The position numbers and the translations under genes were made by a program. Positions 59,618 through 64,000 of a DNA stretch of 64,000 nucleotides are shown here, in pieces (the stretch's first letter is position 1; each line of letters starts with the position of its first letter). The notes beneath the pieces are model-generated. The model had not been told where the DNA came from, made no database searches, and saw nothing but the letters and a program-made list of their open reading frames with translations. The DNA comes from Mucilaginibacter xinganensis (lineage in GTDB: Bacteria > Bacteroidota > Bacteroidia > Sphingobacteriales > Sphingobacteriaceae), in assembly GCF_002257585.1 (NCBI RefSeq), contig NZ_CP022743.1:1798001-1862000 (forward strand). The letters are read 5' to 3'.

Positions 59618-61186
59618 ATGAGTACAACCATATTATATCTTATCATCGGAGTGTTGATAGGAGGCCTGCCGGGATTCCTGCTGGGACGATTTTTGCTGAA
59701 GAAGCTGTTTAAAGATCAGGAAGTAGCTGCACAAACTAAGGTCAAAAAGATTTTGAAGGATGCTGAAAACGACGCTGAGATTCTGAAAAAGAACAAGCTG
59801 CTGGAAGCTAAAGAGAAGTTTTTACAGATGAAAGCCGAACATGAGCAGGAAATAAACGCTAAAAACAACAACATTAACCAGCGTGAGAATGGCATCAAGC
59901 AGAAAGAGCAGTCATTGAATCAGCGTTTGGAAAACCAGAATCGCAAAGATAATGAGCTGGATAACCTACGTAAAAACCTGGAGCGCCAAACCGAAATTGT
60001 TGTTAAAAAACAGGAAGAAGTTGAGGTGCTTAAAAATTCACATGTTCAGCAGCTGGAAACCATCGCGGGCTTATCTGCCGAAGATGCAAAGAACCAATTG
60101 GTAGATAACCTGCGTGAAGAGGCCCGCAGCAAGGCAATGGCTCAAATAAAGGATATTGTTGACGAAGCTAAGCTTACCGCTACGAAAGAAGCCAAGAAGA
60201 TCGTTATCCAAACCATTCAGCGTACAGCTACAGAAGCTGCGATAGAGAATACGGTTTCTATTTTCAATATAGAGAATGATGAAATAAAAGGTCGGATCAT
60301 CGGTCGTGAAGGCCGTAACATCCGTGCGCTGGAAGCAGCAACAGGGATTGAGATCATTGTGGATGACACGCCCGAAGCCATCATATTATCCGGCTTTGAT
60401 CCGGTTCGCAGAGAGATTGCCCGTTTGGCAATGCATCGCCTGGTTACTGATGGTCGCATCCACCCGGCACGTATTGAAGAGGTAGTTGCCAAAACCAGGA
60501 AGCAAATAGAAGAAGAAATTGTCGAGATAGGTGAGCGTACCGTAATCGACTTAGGAATTAGCGGTTTACACCCCGAGCTGATCCGGATGGTTGGCAGGAT
60601 GCGTTACCGCTCATCATACGGGCAAAACCTGTTACAGCACTCACGTGAGGTAGCTAATTTCTGCGCTACCATGGCTGCCGAGCTTGGCTTAAATGTTAAG
60701 CTTGCCAAGCGTGCCGGCTTACTGCACGATATTGGTAAAGTGCCTGATGATAATCCTGAATTGCCTCACGCTATTTTGGGGATGCAGCTGGCAGAAAAAT
60801 ATAAGGAACATCCTGAAGTTTGCAACGCGATAGGAGCCCACCATGACGAGATAGAAATGACATCTATGTTGTCGCCGATAATACAGGTTTGTGACGCTAT
60901 CTCAGGCGCAAGGCCGGGCGCTCGCCGCGAAGTGGTTGAAAGCTACATTAAGCGCTTAAAAGAGCTGGAAGAGCTTGCATTGTCATATCCGGGTGTTGAG
61001 AAAACATTCGCTATCCAGGCAGGCCGTGAGCTGCGCGTAGTAGTTGAAAGCGAAAAAATCAGTGACGCACAGTCAGAGATACTGGCCGCCGACATTTCAA
61101 ACCGCATCCAGACAGAAATGACCTACCCGGGCCAGATCAAGGTTACCGTAATAAGAGAAACAAGGTCTGTAGCATTCGCTAAGTAA
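59618..61186 (+). CDS. rny: Ribonuclease Y
   Basis: A 522-residue membrane-anchored endoribonuclease. An N-terminal TM helix ([19 protein letters not shown]) is followed by a long coiled coil (about 30-190), a KH domain with [19 protein letters not shown], and an HD domain with LLHDIGKV. It initiates mRNA decay at the membrane. Its length matches the family (about 520). ATG 59618 gives the anchor directly. Followed by a terminator 11 bp after the stop. Confidence 0.97.
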   Translation: MSTTILYLIIGVLIGGLPGFLLGRFLLKKLFKDQEVAAQTKVKKILKDAENDAEILKKNKLLEAKEKFLQMKAEHEQEINAKNNNINQRENGIKQKEQSLNQRLENQNRKDNELDNLRKNLERQTEIVVKKQEEVEVLKNSHVQQLETIAGLSAEDAKNQLVDNLREEARSKAMAQIKDIVDEAKLTATKEAKKIVIQTIQRTATEAAIENTVSIFNIENDEIKGRIIGREGRNIRALEAATGIEIIVDDTPEAIILSGFDPVRREIARLAMHRLVTDGRIHPARIEEVVAKTRKQIEEEIVEIGERTVIDLGISGLHPELIRMVGRMRYRSSYGQNLLQHSREVANFCATMAAELGLNVKLAKRAGLLHDIGKVPDDNPELPHAILGMQLAEKYKEHPEVCNAIGAHHDEIEMTSMLSPIIQVCDAISGARPGARREVVESYIKRLKELEELALSYPGVEKTFAIQAGRELRVVVESEKISDAQSEILAADISNRIQTEMTYPGQIKVTVIRETRSVAFAK

Positions 61187-61197
61187 AAATTAAATTT

Positions 61198-61227
61198 AAC
61201 CCTCTCCAAAAAATGGAGAGGGTTTTT
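61198..61227 (+). terminator. Terminator after rny
   Basis: AACCCTCTCC (61198-61207) and GGAGAGGGTT (61215-61224) with loop AAAAAAT, followed by three more Ts. Confidence 0.9.
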
Positions 61228-61232
61228 ATATT

Positions 61233-61775
61233 GTGGCAATTAACACCAAAAACATAAAAACTAAAACAGTCGGAACTGCTTCAGCAGAACAGCGGCCGGT
61301 TGATGTTTATTTCGATAAATACGCCGAAAGCCACCAAAATTCAACCAATAAGCTTATTCATTGGATCTGCGTTCCGCTCATCGTATTTAGTTTGTTCGGG
61401 TTATTTTGGGCTATCCCGTTTCCTTACCTTAAGTTTTTGGGCAGATACAACGGGTTTATAAACTGGGCATCGTTTTTAATCGGCTTTAGTATTTACTTCT
61501 ATTACAAATTATCTCCGGTTCTTTCGTATTTAATGTTGTTCATCATGTTCGGCTTTAGTTACGGCATTATCCAGTTGGAAATATGGCAAAAAGCCGGCGG
61601 CCCTGCTATGTGGCAGGTGTGCCTGGTGATTTTTGTACTCTCGTGGGTGGGGCAATTTATCGGTCACAAAATAGAAGGCAAAAAGCCATCTTTTTTAGAT
61701 GACCTGAAGTTCCTGCTGATTGGCCCTATCTGGCTGCTGCATTTTATTTTAAAGAAGCTTTCTATCAGGTATTAG
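61233..61775 (+). CDS. DUF962 / Mpo1-like membrane protein
   Basis: A 180-residue protein with four transmembrane helices and the DUF962/Mpo1 signature: YFDKYAESHQNSTNKLIHW near residues 27-45 (conserved His) and FIGHKIEGKKPSFLDDLKFLLIGPIWLL at the C-terminus (conserved His). Yeast Mpo1 is an iron-dependent dioxygenase acting on 2-hydroxy fatty acids; the bacterial proteins are presumed to be related in lipid metabolism. The only plausible start is GTG at 61233, just 6 bp after the rny terminator T-run, so the promoter must overlap that terminator. Confidence 0.85.
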   Translation: MAINTKNIKTKTVGTASAEQRPVDVYFDKYAESHQNSTNKLIHWICVPLIVFSLFGLFWAIPFPYLKFLGRYNGFINWASFLIGFSIYFYYKLSPVLSYLMLFIMFGFSYGIIQLEIWQKAGGPAMWQVCLVIFVLSWVGQFIGHKIEGKKPSFLDDLKFLLIGPIWLLHFILKKLSIRY

Positions 61776-61847
61776 AATAAAAAGCCTGGAAACTTAGCTG
61801 GTATTGTTTGCAGATTCCGGTTAGGCTTAACTTCTTTGTCAGCGCCT

Positions 61848-63602
61848 CTAAAGGTTCTTCCCTAGTTTTTCTAAAATATCCTGAGGTACTTTTTGCAGAT
61901 CGAGCACTAAAAAACCGTCCAGGCAATCAGCAAATTTAGGATCTATATTAAAACAGATGATCTTTGCATTTAAGGCAATGTACTGCCTAAGCAACACAGG
62001 TACTTTCATGTTACGGCTCTCTACTTCGCCTATGAGGTTATCCAACCCCTTAAAGCTGTCTTCGCCGGCCATTAATAAATCGGTATCAATACTTGCCAGG
62101 TCAACCTTGAATTTTTTGCGGGGCTTAACGTATTGGGCCAGTTCATGGTCGAAATGGTTCCGGTTGATATAATCAACAATAAGCGACTTGGAGAAATTTG
62201 AGAACGAGTTGCTGATGCTCACAGGCCCGATCAGGTACCGGTAGCGCGGGTTATCAATTAAATATTTTAAAATGCCTTTCCACAATAAAAACAGCGGTAA
62301 TGGTTTTTGCTGATATTCTTTACGGACAAATGAACGGCCAAGTTCAATACTCTTTTTAAGCACAGGTGTAAACTGCGATTTGATCTTAAACAGTTCAGAA
62401 ACATAAAAGCCTTTTTTGCCGATACTATAAAAGATCTCGTCGCCCAGGCCTATGCGGTAGGCCCCCACTATCAATTTGGCTTCGGTATCCCAAATAAACA
62501 AGTGATGGTAATAGATATCATATTCATCAAGGTCGATGGCTTTATTGGTTCCCTCGCCTATCTCCCTGAACGTAACTTCACGCAACCGGCCAATCTCGCG
62601 GATCACATTCGGGATGAGTGTGGTAGGGGTTATAAATACCTCGTAGTTTTTTTCAACCCAAATCCTGTAATGATCACGCAGCGGGATAATCTCCTTTTCC
62701 AGCGTATCGGCGTTTATTTCAGGTGCTATCGCCTCCGGTAGTTTTTTTATTTTGAATAAGTTACGCGGGTTAAAAATCTTCTTCTCGTTTTCAAGACCGG
62801 TCCCCAGCGCATAAGTGCGCGCACGTAAATAGTTAAGCAGCTTGGCGCTGTTGGTATAATCCGGAATGTCCTGCACATTAATCGGCTTGCCTATCCGCAG
62901 CTTAATGGTATGCCCGTGCTTATTAAATAATTCAGAAGGGAGCTTGGCCGTGCGAAGTGCCGGGTGGATAAGACTAAGCAGGTTAAAAAGCAAACCGTTG
63001 TTACCGTGGAAGTAAATAGGTACAACCGGCACCTTTGCCTTGGCTATAATTTTACCTACAACGGGGTGCCACATCCGGTCAGTTACTTCCTGTTTATCTA
63101 CCTTATAAGTTGACACTTCTCCGGCAGGGAATATGCCGATTGGCGTTCCGTTCGCCAGCAGTTCAAGCGTGTTTTTCAGGCCGCTGATGCTGGATGAATG
63201 GTCAACATTTTCAAACGGGTTTACCGCGATAAAATAATCGGCCAAATTGGGGATCTTTTTAAGCAGGAAGTTAGCCATCAGCTTGGCATCGGGCCTAACC
63301 ATGCACAGCATCTTTAACAATACCATGCCTTCAATACCTCCATAAGGATGGTTGGCAATAGCAATAAAACTGCCTGTTTTAGGAATGTGCCTTAAATCGC
63401 GTTCGTCAAATTCAACATCAATGCCGCAACCCTCTAAAATAGCGTCAACAAATTCTGGACCCACCTTTGGTTGTGCCTGGGCAAACAACTCGTTCACCTG
63501 GTTAATTTTCATTATTTCCATCAATAAAGCAGCAAGGCCTGGCATCTTCAGCTTATCCAGTTTAGTTGCTTTGGCAAACTCTTCTGTGGTAATTACCTTC
63601 AT
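61848..63602 (-). CDS. OlsF-like bifunctional acyltransferase (amino-acid lipid biosynthesis)
   Basis: A 584-residue two-domain enzyme. The N-terminal half is a PlsC-like acyltransferase (AIANHPYGGIEG, with His85 where HX4D is usual, and GIFPAGEVS at about 156-164). The C-terminal half is GNAT-like, related to OlsB-type N-acyltransferases (IGRLREVTFREIGEGTNKAID, then DIYYHHLFIWD). This fusion order is that of OlsF, which makes ornithine or glycine lipids in Serratia and Flavobacterium by N- then O-acylation. It is therefore a candidate for aminolipid synthesis in the membrane; the amino acid is not determined. No signal, membrane-associated. Confidence 0.83.
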   Translation of the reverse strand: MKVITTEEFAKATKLDKLKMPGLAALLMEIMKINQVNELFAQAQPKVGPEFVDAILEGCGIDVEFDERDLRHIPKTGSFIAIANHPYGGIEGMVLLKMLCMVRPDAKLMANFLLKKIPNLADYFIAVNPFENVDHSSSISGLKNTLELLANGTPIGIFPAGEVSTYKVDKQEVTDRMWHPVVGKIIAKAKVPVVPIYFHGNNGLLFNLLSLIHPALRTAKLPSELFNKHGHTIKLRIGKPINVQDIPDYTNSAKLLNYLRARTYALGTGLENEKKIFNPRNLFKIKKLPEAIAPEINADTLEKEIIPLRDHYRIWVEKNYEVFITPTTLIPNVIREIGRLREVTFREIGEGTNKAIDLDEYDIYYHHLFIWDTEAKLIVGAYRIGLGDEIFYSIGKKGFYVSELFKIKSQFTPVLKKSIELGRSFVRKEYQQKPLPLFLLWKGILKYLIDNPRYRYLIGPVSISNSFSNFSKSLIVDYINRNHFDHELAQYVKPRKKFKVDLASIDTDLLMAGEDSFKGLDNLIGEVESRNMKVPVLLRQYIALNAKIICFNIDPKFADCLDGFLVLDLQKVPQDILEKLGKNL

Positions 63603-63679
63603 ACTTATAAAACAAACCCCATTGTAAGGGGGATAAATATCCTGAAAAATTATTTAATTTACTCCTGATAAACCTTTTA

Positions 63680-64000
63680 ATGAAAGCGCGGATAAAAAAT
63701 TACCTGTCAATAAGCAAAAAAGAGTGGAACGGTTTGGTAATTCTTGTTGTATTGATTGCATTGGTACTTGCTGCTCCCTATGTTTATCAGTTAATCCGCA
63801 AAGATAATACAATAAATTTTAAAGATTTTGATAAAGCAGTTGCCCGGCTAAACAAGCTTGGCAGCAAAGCCGGTTACGATCCTGATAATGAAAAGGCTGA
63901 TCCCGTTGAGCATATTTCAAAGGTTGAACTGACCCCTTTCAATCCAAATAACCTTACTGTAAAGCAATGGCAGCAGCTCGGGTTAACCGCGCAACAGGCA
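63680..64000 (+). CDS. ComEA-like helix-hairpin-helix protein, cut by window edge
   Basis: The first 107 codons are visible. ATG at 63680-63682, a basic N-terminus, and one membrane anchor (LVILVVLIALVLAAPYVYQ) are followed by a linker and FNPNNLTVKQWQQLGLTAQQA, typical of the Bacteroidetes ComEA-related family in which each HhH unit is preceded by F(D/N)PN.L....W..LGL. The HhH DNA-binding part lies mainly beyond base 64000. Likely role: membrane-anchored DNA binding in natural transformation or repair. Confidence 0.75.
   Translation, partial: MKARIKNYLSISKKEWNGLVILVVLIALVLAAPYVYQLIRKDNTINFKDFDKAVARLNKLGSKAGYDPDNEKADPVEHISKVELTPFNPNNLTVKQWQQLGLTAQQA

Noticed and set aside
1..64000. CRISPR arrays, rRNA or tRNA genes
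   Set aside because: No regularly spaced direct repeats and no tRNA or rRNA signatures were noticed on reading; a dedicated scan would be needed to exclude a lone tRNA.

Overview
The window looks like chromosome from a Bacteroidetes species of the family Sphingobacteriaceae, with Mucilaginibacter or Pedobacter as my best guess. Three things point there: many intergenic regions carry the Bacteroidetes -7 box TAnnTTTG; several families typical of the phylum are present (DUF3943, DUF5009, DUF5916, the bifunctional YncE/phosphatase, ZapA next to RNase Y, an OlsF-like acyltransferase); and common intergenic repeats of this family are scattered about. No rRNA or tRNA gene was found. This is inference from reading alone; no search was run.

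Layout. 1-6.5 kb: a MetR-like LysR regulator (cut by the left edge) diverges from a TolC/RND/adaptor efflux operon. 6.5-11.6 kb: an accessory island with a GC-rich RecA-like ATPase gene, two AT-rich orphan genes (one immunity-like, one leucine-rich-repeat-like), three copies of a hairpin repeat with terminators, coding remnants, and a duplicated palindromic element carrying the tail of a lost esterase paralogue. 11.6-19.2 kb: esterase, recO, an undecaprenol/diacylglycerol kinase, an MMPL/RND lipid exporter, an atypical SDR and a DUF3943 protein. 19.3-36 kb: two separate divergent pairs of AraC regulator and phytanoyl-CoA dioxygenase-like enzyme bracket DUF5009, DUF5916, ThuA, phosphatase and surface-protein genes. 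36-43 kb: a CxxCH lipoprotein, a FabH homologue and a stress-type cluster (BON, baeRF3, DUF892, PNPOx). 44-47 kb: EVE, a CBM9-like protein and a GHL10-like hydrolase. 47.5-48.1 kb: higBA. 48-61 kb: housekeeping genes dnaE, glyS, radC, pheT, zapB-like, zapA, a probable 6S RNA and rny. 61-64 kb: DUF962/Mpo1-like, the OlsF-like acyltransferase, and the start of a ComEA-like gene.

Small genes recovered by reading intergenic DNA: a DUF2256 zinc-ribbon gene (31221-31397, TTG start), three single-helix membrane peptides (21231-21335, 42287-42421, 52918-53025), a candidate structured RNA with a possible pseudoknot (21585-21662) and the putative 6S RNA (59430-59597).

I do not see a complete, clearly new multi-gene system. 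The most promising regions for novelty are the repeat-linked orphan-gene island at 8.2-11.6 kb, the candidate structured RNA at 21.6 kb, the duplicated AraC/dioxygenase modules, and a group of genes whose promoters imply leaderless transcripts.
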